Source of the DNA: Pseudomonas fluorescens
Lineage (GTDB): Bacteria; Pseudomonadota; Gammaproteobacteria; Pseudomonadales; Pseudomonadaceae
Reading direction: 5' to 3'
Length of the DNA stretch: 64,000 nt
Assembly: GCF_902498065.1 (NCBI RefSeq)
Contig: NZ_CABVIR010000001.1
Coordinates: forward strand, 248,001 to 312,000
The stretch's first letter is position 1. Each line of letters starts with the position of its first letter. The translations under genes and the position numbers were made by a program. The notes beneath the pieces were generated by a model. That model was given only the letters and a program-made list of their open reading frames with translations, was not told the DNA's origin and did not search any database. Shown here one piece after another: positions 56,741-64,000 of the stretch.

Positions 56741-57913
56741 ATGAGTCCTGCTGAACCGGTTACAGGGTTGATTCTTTCCGGCGGCGGGGCCCGGGCGGCC
56801 TATCAGGTTGGCGTGCTGGCGGCGATTGCCGAACTGCTGCCGCTGGGGGCAGACAATCCGTTTCCAGTGATCGTCGGCACTTCGGCCGGGGCGATCAATG
56901 CCGTCAGCCTCGCCAGCGGGGCGATGGATTTCCGTGGTGCGATCGAACGTCTGACAGCCTTTTGGCAGGGGTTCCGCAGTCATCTGGTGTTGCGCAGCGA
57001 TTGGCCAGGGGTGATCCATCAAGCCAGCCGATTTGTCAGCCACAGTTTGCTGGGCATTGGCGCTCAAGTGCCGGTAGCCTTGCTCAACAGCTCGCCGTTG
57101 CGCGGGTTGCTCAACGACAAATTGCACATGACCGGCATCGCCGAAGCCATTGCGCAGAAGCAGTTGCAGGCCGTGGCGGTCACCGCGTTCGGTTACGAAT
57201 CGGGTCAGGCGGTCACCTTCTATCAGGGCGGCGGCACCATTAATGCCTGGTTGCGCCATCGGCGAATTGGCGTTCCCACACAGTTGACCGTCGACCATTT
57301 GCTCGCCAGCTCAGCCATCCCATTGCTGTTTGCACCGGTAAAAATCGGCGAGGAATACTTCGGCGACGGCGCGGTTCGCCAATCGGCACCGATCAGCCCG
57401 GCACTGCACCTGGGCGCCAGCCGCGTGCTGGTGGTCGGCGTCAGTGGCAACCCGCGAGGGGTCGACCCGGAACAACCGCTGCAACGCGCGTACACCGGTC
57501 AGCAGCCGACGCTCGCGCAAATCGGCGGTCACATGCTCAACAGCACGTTCATTGACAGCCTGGAAAGCGACATCGAGTTGCTGCAGCGTTTGAATCAGTT
57601 CAGCCATCTGATGCCCGACGGCACCCCGACCCGTGCGCTCGGCGTAGCGCCGGTGGAGGTGCTGGTTATTTCGCCGAGCCAGCCGATCGATGAAATTGCT
57701 GCGCGGCATCGGCAGGAGTTGCCGGCGGCGCTGCGTCTGTTTTTGCGCGGTCCGGGGGCAACGAAGACGAGCGGGGCGGGGGTGTTGAGTTATCTGTTGT
57801 TCGAGGCGGGGTATTGCAGCGAGTTGATTGACCTGGGGCGACGCGATGCGTTGGCCAAGCGTGAGGAGCTTTGCCGGTTTCTTGGGTTGGTGCAGCCGGT
57901 GGTTTCGGCTTGA
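56741..57913 (+). CDS. Patatin-like phospholipase
   Basis: 390 residues. Ser-Asp dyad lipase fold: GGGARAAYQVG oxyanion loop (about 12-22), nucleophile GTSAG (about 46-50), and Asp in GDGAVRQ (about 207). DUF3336-like long N-domain is absent, and no signal peptide is seen, so it likely acts inside the cell on phospholipids or is a secreted effector without classical signal. Ribosome site CGGAG upstream. Follows lpxL by 35 bases, so possibly one transcript. Substrate not known. Confidence 0.87.
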   Translation: MSPAEPVTGLILSGGGARAAYQVGVLAAIAELLPLGADNPFPVIVGTSAGAINAVSLASGAMDFRGAIERLTAFWQGFRSHLVLRSDWPGVIHQASRFVSHSLLGIGAQVPVALLNSSPLRGLLNDKLHMTGIAEAIAQKQLQAVAVTAFGYESGQAVTFYQGGGTINAWLRHRRIGVPTQLTVDHLLASSAIPLLFAPVKIGEEYFGDGAVRQSAPISPALHLGASRVLVVGVSGNPRGVDPEQPLQRAYTGQQPTLAQIGGHMLNSTFIDSLESDIELLQRLNQFSHLMPDGTPTRALGVAPVEVLVISPSQPIDEIAARHRQELPAALRLFLRGPGATKTSGAGVLSYLLFEAGYCSELIDLGRRDALAKREELCRFLGLVQPVVSA

Positions 57914-57926
57914 GGTCGGCGGTGCG

Positions 57927-58013
57927 GCTATCGCTAGCAGGCTAGCTCCCACAGTGGATCTTCAGTGCCACTCAGATCAACTGTGGGAGCTAGCCTGCTA
58001 GCGATGGCGCCCT
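57927..58013. repeat. Paired REP element
   Basis: atcgctagcaggctagctcccaca and tgtgggagctagcctgctagcgat, the GCTAGC variant, between the patatin gene and the first tsx-like gene. Confidence 0.88.
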
Positions 58014-58036
58014 TGCAGACGCCACTTGCAGCCGGA

Positions 58037-58822
58037 TCAGAAGTGGAACTTCACCAGGAAGCTCGTAGTGCTCTGATTAGTCTTGAATGCACCGCTGTCT
58101 TCAATCCCGTACTTGTTTTTCCAGTAGTCATACTCCACACCCACATACAACTGCTTCTCGCCAAAATTCAGCGCTTTACCCAAGTCATATTTAACTTGCG
58201 GATTGAAGTGCAGGTTGGCGTGGTATTCGCCTTTTTTGTTGACGTCGTTATCGACCACCCAGTCCATGAAACCGTCGATCAGGATGTTCGAGTCCCCCAC
58301 TGGAATGGTGTAGGACCAGACCGGGGTGATCTGCCAGACATTGTCCCCGGCGCGTGGGCCTTCGGTCTGACGGTTGTAGAAGTTCAGCTGGAAGTAATCG
58401 AAGCCCGGGATCGCCAGGTCGAAACCCGGACCGATCAGGTAGGACTCGGTATCGCCTTCACCAAACTCGTACGTCATGGCCAGCAACACGTCTTTGACCG
58501 GGCCGAATTCGATTTTCTGGTCGAGAACCTTGCCCAAGGAAATACGTGGGCTGAACTCACCGTAATAGGTGTTCGGGCCGACGTTGAAATCCTTTTCGCC
58601 GTTGTAGAAGATCTTGTCGACGAAGAAGAAGTTATCCCCATATTTCCAGCCGTCGGCGTGTTCGAAAGTCACGGTCTGCTGAATGCGCGGGTTGACCTGG
58701 AAGTCCTTGCCATACAGGTAGGTAAGGCTGTTGTTCTGCCATTGCAGCAAGTCGCCGGCCATGGCCTGGCCCCCGGCCAGCAATGATCCCGCCAGCATCA
58801 GGCTAGTGCACATACGTTTCAT
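58037..58822 (-). CDS. Tsx-type nucleoside outer-membrane channel (copy 1)
   Basis: 261 residues from the ATG at 58822. Signal peptide (LMLAGSLLAGGQAMA, cleaved about residue 22) and a 12-strand barrel of the Tsx family: starts DLLQWQNNSLTYLYGKDF and ends with a C-terminal Phe (VKFHF), typical of outer-membrane barrels. Facilitates nucleoside uptake. Tandem with a close paralogue at 59198. Together with purine degradation genes to the right, suggests nucleoside use. Confidence 0.88.
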   Translation of the reverse strand: MKRMCTSLMLAGSLLAGGQAMAGDLLQWQNNSLTYLYGKDFQVNPRIQQTVTFEHADGWKYGDNFFFVDKIFYNGEKDFNVGPNTYYGEFSPRISLGKVLDQKIEFGPVKDVLLAMTYEFGEGDTESYLIGPGFDLAIPGFDYFQLNFYNRQTEGPRAGDNVWQITPVWSYTIPVGDSNILIDGFMDWVVDNDVNKKGEYHANLHFNPQVKYDLGKALNFGEKQLYVGVEYDYWKNKYGIEDSGAFKTNQSTTSFLVKFHF

Positions 58823-59197
58823 TCGGTTGCTCCCAAAAAGTAGGTGTTCCACGTTATTTTTTTAAGGTCGGCGCTCTGGTGTGGCGCCTTTTTCTGTCGC
58901 TGTAAAAAATCATCCAATCGGTCAGCTTTAGTGCTGTAAGCAAGAGCTGCGCCAAGGCGTTCAAAAAGCAAAAAAACTCCCGCTCGGCTGCTCGAAAACA
59001 GTCGATTGAGAGGGGGGGTGGAGTGCCTTGGTACCGTCCAGAGCCGGGATAAGTTGGCTTTCTGGTCAGGAATTAAATCCGGGCTTTTTTTTAAAGCGGA
59101 TTCAGGCGGGCGCGGAGAATACTGACTCCAAGGCCCGTTCTCAAGTGCCCCGCAACAGCGCACCGATGGCAGGTTTGGGGCGCGGTTGCGGGTCATC
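58823..59197. other. Gap between tandem tsx-like genes
   Basis: About 375 bp. Holds the promoter of copy 1 and probably a read-through end for copy 2. No gene, REP element or clear terminator is seen; runs of T/A occur around 58858 and 59088. Confidence 0.4.
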
Positions 59198-59983
59198 TTA
59201 AAAGTGCACCTTCACCAGCAGGCTGGTGGTGCTTTCATGGGTGTCGAGGTTGGCGTTGTTTTCGACGCCGTACTTGTCTTTCCAGTAGCTGTACTCGACG
59301 CCGACATACACCTGTTTCTCCCGCCAGCCGAGGGTTTTGCCCAAGTCATATTTGATCTGCGGGTTGACATGCAGGTTGGCGTGATAGGTGCCGCGCGAGT
59401 TTTGGTCGTTATCCACGACCCAGTCGATGTAGCCGTCGATCAACAGGCTCGAATTGCCCAATGGCAGGGTGTAGGACCAGGCCGGTGTGATCTGCCAGAC
59501 ATCATCGCCGGGACGCGAGCCTTCAGTCTGGCGATAGTAGAAGTTCAAGGTGAAAAAGTTGAAGCCCGGTACGGCAAGGTCGAAGCCGGGTCCGATCAGA
59601 TAGGCCTCGCTGTCGTCTTCGCCATTCTCATAGGTCATGGCCAGCAACACGTCCTTGATCGGGCCGAATTCGAAACGGCGGTCAAGGATTTTACCGAAGG
59701 AGAGGCGCGGGCTGAATTCGCCGTAATAGGCGTGAACGCCTTTGTTCCGGTCTTTCTCGCCGTTGTAGTAAGTGCTGTCGACGAACAGGAAGTTGTCGCC
59801 GTACTTCCAGCGGTCGGCGTGTTCGAAGGTGATCGTCTGCTGAATCGACGGATTGATCGCGAAATCCTTGCCGTACAAATAGCTGAGGCTGTTGGTCTGC
59901 CACAGCAATAAATCGCCGGCCATGGCCTGGCTTGCAGCCAGGAGACTGCTGCCCAACAGCAGGTTTGTTTGAGTCCGAATCAT
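59198..59983 (-). CDS. Tsx-type nucleoside outer-membrane channel (copy 2)
   Basis: 261 residues from the ATG at 59983, the same length as copy 1 and clearly related throughout (e.g. YLYGKDF, GDNFLFVD, VKVHF end). Signal peptide LLLGSSLLAASQAMA. Both barrels appear intact, so they may differ in substrate (nucleosides or bases) or regulation rather than one being a relic. Lies just after the NCS2 permease gene on the same strand. Confidence 0.88.
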   Translation of the reverse strand: MIRTQTNLLLGSSLLAASQAMAGDLLLWQTNSLSYLYGKDFAINPSIQQTITFEHADRWKYGDNFLFVDSTYYNGEKDRNKGVHAYYGEFSPRLSFGKILDRRFEFGPIKDVLLAMTYENGEDDSEAYLIGPGFDLAVPGFNFFTLNFYYRQTEGSRPGDDVWQITPAWSYTLPLGNSSLLIDGYIDWVVDNDQNSRGTYHANLHVNPQIKYDLGKTLGWREKQVYVGVEYSYWKDKYGVENNANLDTHESTTSLLVKVHF

Positions 59984-60030
59984 CTGTTGCTCCCTCTTGT
60001 TTTTATTTTCAAGGCGCAGGTGTCCCACCC

Positions 60031-60135
60031 CTGTAGGAGCCGGCTTGCTGGCGATGGTCGTTAACGAATACGCGTGTTATCTGGATAAACGCGGTGTTCT
60101 CGGGTTCATCGCGAGCAGGCTCGCTCCCACAGGGG
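60031..60135. repeat. Paired REP element (mixed arms)
   Basis: tgtaggagccggcttgctggcgat and atcgcgagcaggctcgctcccaca; the arms belong to two variants, so the pairing between them is imperfect. Confidence 0.8.
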
Positions 60136-60151
60136 GTTGTGCGTTTCTGTC

Positions 60152-61504
60152 TTAGTGGGCGTGGCAGTCGTTGATCGCGGCGCGTTCTTTGCCGCCGAGG
60201 ATGTTGAACAGCAGGTTCAACGACAGCGCACTCAAGGTCGCCATCGCGATTCCACTGTGGGTAATCGGGCTCATCCACAACGGCAGGTGGGCGAAAAACT
60301 CCGGACGCACCACCGGAATCAATCCCATGCCGATGCTGACCGCCACCAGCAATTGGTTGCGACGGTCACCGATGTCGGCTTCCTGAAGAATCTTGATTCC
60401 GGTGGCGGCGACCATGCCGAACATCGCAATCGCTGCGCCGCCGAGCACGGCGGGCGGAATCGAGGCCACCAGGAATGCGGCTTTGGGCAGCAGGCTCAAT
60501 ACGATCAGCAACCCGCCGGCGACGATGGTCACCGAACGGCAACGCACGCCGGTCATCTGCACCAGGCCGATGTTCTGCGCGAACGAGGAGTGGGTGAAGG
60601 TGTTGAAGAAACCGGCGAAGAACGACGCGCCGGCATCGCACAGCAAGCCGCGACGCAGCATCCGCGGGCAGACGTCGTGGCCGGAGATTTTGCCCAGCGC
60701 GAGGAACATGCCCGTGGACTCGACGAAGATGATCACCACCACCAGGCACATCGACAGAATCGGTGCGAGTTCAAACTTCGGCATGCCGAAGTGCAGCGGG
60801 GTGACGATCTGCACCCAGGGCGCCTGAGCCATGCCGCTGAGGTCGACCATGCCGATCAGCCCGCAGATCAAGTAGCCCAGGCACATGCCGATCAGCACGG
60901 AGATGTTGACCCAGAAACCGCGCATGAAGCGATGGACCAACAGGATGGTGGCCAGCACCAGCGCGGCGATGGCCAGGTAAATCGGTGAACCGAATTGCGC
61001 GGCGCCCGCACCGCCGCCCGCCCAGTTGACGGCCACGGGGAACAGCGACAAACCGATTGAGGTGATGACCGTGCCGGTCACCAGCGGCGGGAAGAACCGG
61101 ACGACTTTGGACATGAATGGCGCGATGAGCATGCCGAAGAACCCGGCGGCGATGGTCGCGCCGAAGATGCCCTGCAGACCGATGCCGGGCATGCCCGCCA
61201 TGGCGACCATGCTGCCGACGGCGGCAAAACTGGCGCCCATCATCACCGGCATGCGGATGCCCATCGGGCCGATGCCCAGCGACTGGACGATGGTGGCGAT
61301 GCCAGCCACCAGCAGGTCGGCGTTGATCAGGAAGGCGATTTCTTCACGACTCAGGCCTGCGGCCTGTCCGATGATCAGCGGCACCGCGATGGCTCCGCCG
61401 TACATCAGCAGAACGTGTTGCAGGCCAACCAGGATCAGTTGCAAAAGGGGCAAACGCTGAATGGCGGGTGCGTCGGGGATGCGCGCTTGGGATAGCTCGG
61501 ACAT
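60152..61504 (-). CDS. NCS2-family nucleobase/urate:cation symporter
   Basis: 450 residues from the ATG at 61504, about 14 membrane helices. Carries family motifs MMGASFAAVGSM (about 90), TGTVITSIGLSLFPVAVNW, and FVESTGMFLALGKISG (about 252-268), the last with the Glu/Gly pattern of the xanthine/urate group rather than uracil (where it is Q-E/D). Likely brings urate or xanthine into the cell for the PuuD-AllA-Alc pathway upstream on this strand. Confidence 0.9.
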   Translation of the reverse strand: MSELSQARIPDAPAIQRLPLLQLILVGLQHVLLMYGGAIAVPLIIGQAAGLSREEIAFLINADLLVAGIATIVQSLGIGPMGIRMPVMMGASFAAVGSMVAMAGMPGIGLQGIFGATIAAGFFGMLIAPFMSKVVRFFPPLVTGTVITSIGLSLFPVAVNWAGGGAGAAQFGSPIYLAIAALVLATILLVHRFMRGFWVNISVLIGMCLGYLICGLIGMVDLSGMAQAPWVQIVTPLHFGMPKFELAPILSMCLVVVIIFVESTGMFLALGKISGHDVCPRMLRRGLLCDAGASFFAGFFNTFTHSSFAQNIGLVQMTGVRCRSVTIVAGGLLIVLSLLPKAAFLVASIPPAVLGGAAIAMFGMVAATGIKILQEADIGDRRNQLLVAVSIGMGLIPVVRPEFFAHLPLWMSPITHSGIAMATLSALSLNLLFNILGGKERAAINDCHAH

Positions 61505-61564
61505 GCAACACCTCGGATCTTTTTTATTCTTGTGATTTTGTGCATCAGGGGAGACCGCGTTGCG

Positions 61565-61637
61565 GCCAATCGACAGCAAGCCGGCTCCTACAGGTCATGC
61601 GAAACCCTGTGGGAGCTGGCTTGCCAGCGATGCTTTT
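61565..61637. repeat. Paired REP element
   Basis: atcgacagcaagccggctcctaca and tgtgggagctggcttgccagcgat with a short spacer, between puuD and the permease gene. Confidence 0.85.
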
Positions 61638-61642
61638 AACGA

Positions 61643-62935
61643 TTAATTGGTGGGGGCTCCCTGCACGATCCACGCACCGATCAGGTCACGTTCCTGCTGG
61701 GTCATCTGAGTGATGTTGCCCAGTGGCATGATCTGGCTGGTGACGGCTTGAGCCTGGATGCGCGCGGCGTTCTGGCGGATCTGCTCGGGGGTGTCGAACA
61801 TCACGCCGGCCGGTGCGGCACTGAACAGCGGGCTGGTCGGTTTGGCCGAGTGGCAGACCGAGCAACGTTCCTGGATCACGCTGTGCACCTTGTCGAAACT
61901 CGGGCCGGCGTTTGCCGCCTGGACCGGTGCTTCAGCAGGCTTGGCAGCAGCAGGTTTGGCGCCGCCACCGACGGCGGTTTCCGGCAGCGGCTGGTACTCG
62001 ATGGTGCCCGGTGTCTTGGCCACTTCTGGTGCGCTCGGCATTTGCGCCGGGCCGGTCACGTAAGCCAGGCAGATCATGCCAACAGCCGCGACAGGCAGGG
62101 TCCAGGCAAACTTGTGGCTGTCATGACGGGTGTTGAAGTAGTGACGCACCAACACCGCCAGCACCGCGATCCCGGCCAGGATCAGCCAGTTGTATTGGCT
62201 GCCGTAGGTGCTCGGGAAGTGGTTGCTGATCATGATGAACAGCACCGGCAAGGTGAAGTAGTTGTTGTGACGCGAACGCAGCAAGCCTTTGGCCGGCAGC
62301 GCCGGATCGGGCGTGCGGTTCTCGGCAATCGCCGCCACCAGTGCACGTTGCGCCGGCATGATGATGCGAAACACGTTACCGACCATGATGGTGCCGATGA
62401 TCGCGCCGACGTGCAGGTACGCACCACGACCGCTGAACACTTTGCTGAAGCCATAGGCGGCGCCGATGATCAGCACGAACAGGATGAAGCCGAGCAGGGC
62501 AGGGCGTTTGCCCAGCGCCGAGTCGCAAAGGAAGGAGTAGACGAACCAGCCGACGAACAACGAGGCAATGCCCAGGGCAACCCCTTCAGGGCCGGTCAGG
62601 CTGCTGCCCGGTGCCAGCAGGTACAGCGTCGGGTTGGAGTAGAACACCACGCACAGCAGCGCGATCCCCGACATCCAGGTGAAGTAGGCTTCCCATTTGA
62701 ACCAGTGCAGGTTGTCCGGCATGGTTGGTGGGGCCAGTTTGTATTTTTCCAGGTGGTAGATACCGCCGCCGTGGATCGCCCACAAATCACCGGCCAGACC
62801 GCTTTTCGGGTTGACCCGATTGAGGTTGTTTTCCAGCCAGACGAAGTAGAACGACGCACCGATCCAGGCCACGCCAGTAATCATGTGAACCCAGCGCACG
62901 CTCAGGTTCAGCCATTCCAACAGATGTGCTTCCAC
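61643..62935 (-). CDS. puuD: Urate hydroxylase PuuD, membrane bound with cytochrome c domain
   Basis: 430 residues from a GTG start. N-terminal seven-to-nine-helix membrane domain (about 1-300) in which His residues in RWVHMITGVAWIGASFYF and IHGGGIYHLEKYK are conserved, and a Pro/Ala linker leading to a C-terminal cytochrome c-type domain with CSVCH (about 360). PuuD oxidises urate to 5-hydroxyisourate at the membrane and passes electrons to the respiratory chain instead of making H2O2. Lies between allA and the permease, on the same strand. Confidence 0.92.
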   Translation of the reverse strand: MEAHLLEWLNLSVRWVHMITGVAWIGASFYFVWLENNLNRVNPKSGLAGDLWAIHGGGIYHLEKYKLAPPTMPDNLHWFKWEAYFTWMSGIALLCVVFYSNPTLYLLAPGSSLTGPEGVALGIASLFVGWFVYSFLCDSALGKRPALLGFILFVLIIGAAYGFSKVFSGRGAYLHVGAIIGTIMVGNVFRIIMPAQRALVAAIAENRTPDPALPAKGLLRSRHNNYFTLPVLFIMISNHFPSTYGSQYNWLILAGIAVLAVLVRHYFNTRHDSHKFAWTLPVAAVGMICLAYVTGPAQMPSAPEVAKTPGTIEYQPLPETAVGGGAKPAAAKPAEAPVQAANAGPSFDKVHSVIQERCSVCHSAKPTSPLFSAAPAGVMFDTPEQIRQNAARIQAQAVTSQIMPLGNITQMTQQERDLIGAWIVQGAPTN

Positions 62936-62985
62936 AGTCTTTACCTCTCGCCCGTCACTTTGTTGTCAAGTGATCGGACCTTCTC

Positions 62986-63489
62986 TTATTGGTGGGGGGC
63001 GAGGATCAAACGCTCATCCTCTTTGAAAAAATGCTCATCGCAGTTGTTGCCTGTGCCACTGCGATCAACCACCAGGAAGTCATCCCGCTTTTCGATCGTC
63101 AGCACCGGATGGTGCCAAACGCCGCGATGGTAATTAATGCCCTGCCTGCCGTTGGTGACGAAGGCGCGGACCAAGCCTGATACAGGTTCATCGCCAAGTG
63201 GCGCGACCACGATCAGAAAGGGGTTGCCGAGCAGCGGAATAAAAGCCTGGCTGCCCAGCGGGTGACGCTCCAGCATGCTGACGGTCAGCGGCATGTCCTG
63301 CGCGTCCGCGCGGAAGATGCTGATGATCGCCTTGTCCTCTGACGTGGCGGTTTCCACCGTCGCCAGTTTGTGAAAGCGCATGGTCGAACCGTTGTTGATC
63401 ATGAAGTGATCGCTGCCGTCGGTTTCGATCACGTCACCGAAAGGGGCGAAGGCTTCTTTGGTCAGCGGTTCAATCGTCAGTGTGCGCAT
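62986..63489 (-). CDS. allA: Ureidoglycolate lyase AllA
   Basis: 167 residues from the ATG at 63489 (MRTLTIEPLT). Splits ureidoglycolate to glyoxylate and urea, the step after allantoicase. Cupin-like fold; conserved GVWHHPVL (about 122-129) and DRSGTGNNCDEHFF near the end. Signature matches the ureidoglycolate lyase family rather than hydrolase AllE. The frame extends upstream through a REP element without signal. Between alc and puuD on the same strand, with a paired REP element in front. Confidence 0.93.
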   Translation of the reverse strand: MRTLTIEPLTKEAFAPFGDVIETDGSDHFMINNGSTMRFHKLATVETATSEDKAIISIFRADAQDMPLTVSMLERHPLGSQAFIPLLGNPFLIVVAPLGDEPVSGLVRAFVTNGRQGINYHRGVWHHPVLTIEKRDDFLVVDRSGTGNNCDEHFFKEDERLILAPHQ

Positions 63490-63523
63490 GCTGTTTTTAT
63501 CCGAATTCTGTGTTGTTGGTTCT

Positions 63524-63600
63524 GTTGCTATCGCCAGCAGGCTGGCTCCCACAGGGGAACGCATTCCAAATGTGGGAGCCAGCCTGCTGGCGATGGGTTT
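63524..63600. repeat. Paired REP element
   Basis: atcgccagcaggctggctcccaca and tgtgggagccagcctgctggcgat with a spacer of about 23 bases, between allA and alc. Confidence 0.9.
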
Positions 63601-63604
63601 GCGC

Positions 63605-64000
63605 TTATTTAGCAACCTTGCCCAATACGCGCAGGCGACTCACACCACCATCCGGGAACACGTTCAGGCGGATGTGGGTGATCGGGCCCAGTGCCTTGAT
63701 CTGCTCGGCGAAGGTGTGTTCGGCGTGCATTTCCAGTTTCTGCGCCGGCAGCAGTTCGCGCCAGAACAGCGATTGGGTTTCGATCTGGCTGTCGGTGCCG
63801 CCCTTCACGAACGCGCCCTGGATCGAGCAAGTGTCCGGGTAGTTGCCCTTGAAGTGCAGGGTGTCGACGATGACTTTCTCGATCTCGCCGGCATGACCCA
63901 GCGCGACGATCACCCAGTCATTGCCCGGGGTACGACGACGTGCGGTTTCCCAACCGTCGCCCATGTTGATGCCACGACCCGGGTTGAGGATGTTGCTCAT
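63605..64000 (-). CDS. alc: Allantoicase, partial (cut by window end)
   Basis: The last 131 or more residues; the reading frame continues past base 64000, so the Met there is internal. Allantoicase converts allantoate to ureidoglycolate and urea. The visible part carries [21 protein letters not shown] (core [13 protein letters not shown]), [14 protein letters not shown] and [16 protein letters not shown], all allantoicase C-terminal repeat motifs. Family length is about 330 residues, so over half lies to the right. Confidence 0.93.
   Translation of the reverse strand: MSNILNPGRGINMGDGWETARRRTPGNDWVIVALGHAGEIEKVIVDTLHFKGNYPDTCSIQGAFVKGGTDSQIETQSLFWRELLPAQKLEMHAEHTFAEQIKALGPITHIRLNVFPDGGVSRLRVLGKVAK

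Noticed and set aside
61748..63133. 461-residue plus-strand frame
   Set aside because: Antisense of puuD; Gln/Arg/His-rich with no domain.

Overview
The window is chromosomal DNA of a fluorescent-group Pseudomonas. The evidence is the gene content and order (tesA / L,D-transpeptidase / oprI, earP / efp, M18 peptidase / rluA / minEDC / lpxL), the liu leucine-catabolism genes, two Pseudomonas-type regulatory RNAs (PrrF, CrcY/CrcZ family), the high G+C coding bias, and about fifteen REP palindrome elements between genes. Apart from one short islet it reads as core genome. I see no tRNA or rRNA gene, CRISPR array, insertion sequence or prophage.

Layout. 0.26-1.6 kb: a PrrF-type iron-stress sRNA behind a Fur box, a DUF3077 gene, and an S24-type repressor whose self-cleavage dyad looks replaced. 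1.6-11.4 kb: leucine/isovalerate catabolism (liuDCBA on the minus strand, liuE, the MerR regulator liuR, and a divergent acyl-CoA synthetase) with probable LiuR boxes. A CrcY/CrcZ-family RNA with a sigma-54 promoter and CbrB-like half-sites sits inside this block. 11.5-21.7 kb: a LysR regulator with a divergent acyl-CoA dehydrogenase, a TatD nuclease, an MltF-like transglycosylase, DoxX, greB, a YbbAP-type ABC system and tesA.

21.6-25.3 kb is the most unusual part. An AT-richer, four-gene, overlapping operon encodes a His-Xaa-Ser system: a secreted-looking precursor HxsA ending in His-Xaa-Ser repeats, HxsD, and the radical SAM enzymes HxsB and HxsC. It is inserted at the end of tesA between two direct copies (159 of 161 bases identical) of the tesA 3' end, so tesA stays intact. 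No recombinase gene is present.

25.3-46.6 kb: L,D-transpeptidase and oprI, a GNAT protein, class I DAHP synthase, a PilZ protein, thioredoxin-like / PanE-like / 5'-nucleotidase genes, cysB, a GreA-like factor, the EarP / EF-P pair (EF-P has Arg32), an esterase, ohr/ohrR with operators, LysR genes around a TauE/SafE exporter, DUF1127, a YcaQ-like protein, class II DAHP synthase, a spermidine-synthase-like protein and a crotonase. 46.8-58 kb: a DEAD-box helicase with a long leader, an MscS-family channel, M18 peptidase, RluA, MinE/MinD/MinC (minD starts with TTG), an LpxL-type acyltransferase and a patatin. 58-64 kb: two tandem Tsx-type porins beside a purine-degradation cluster (allantoicase, cut by the window end; ureidoglycolate lyase; urate hydroxylase PuuD; NCS2 permease), a coherent uptake-to-breakdown unit for nucleosides, urate and ureides.
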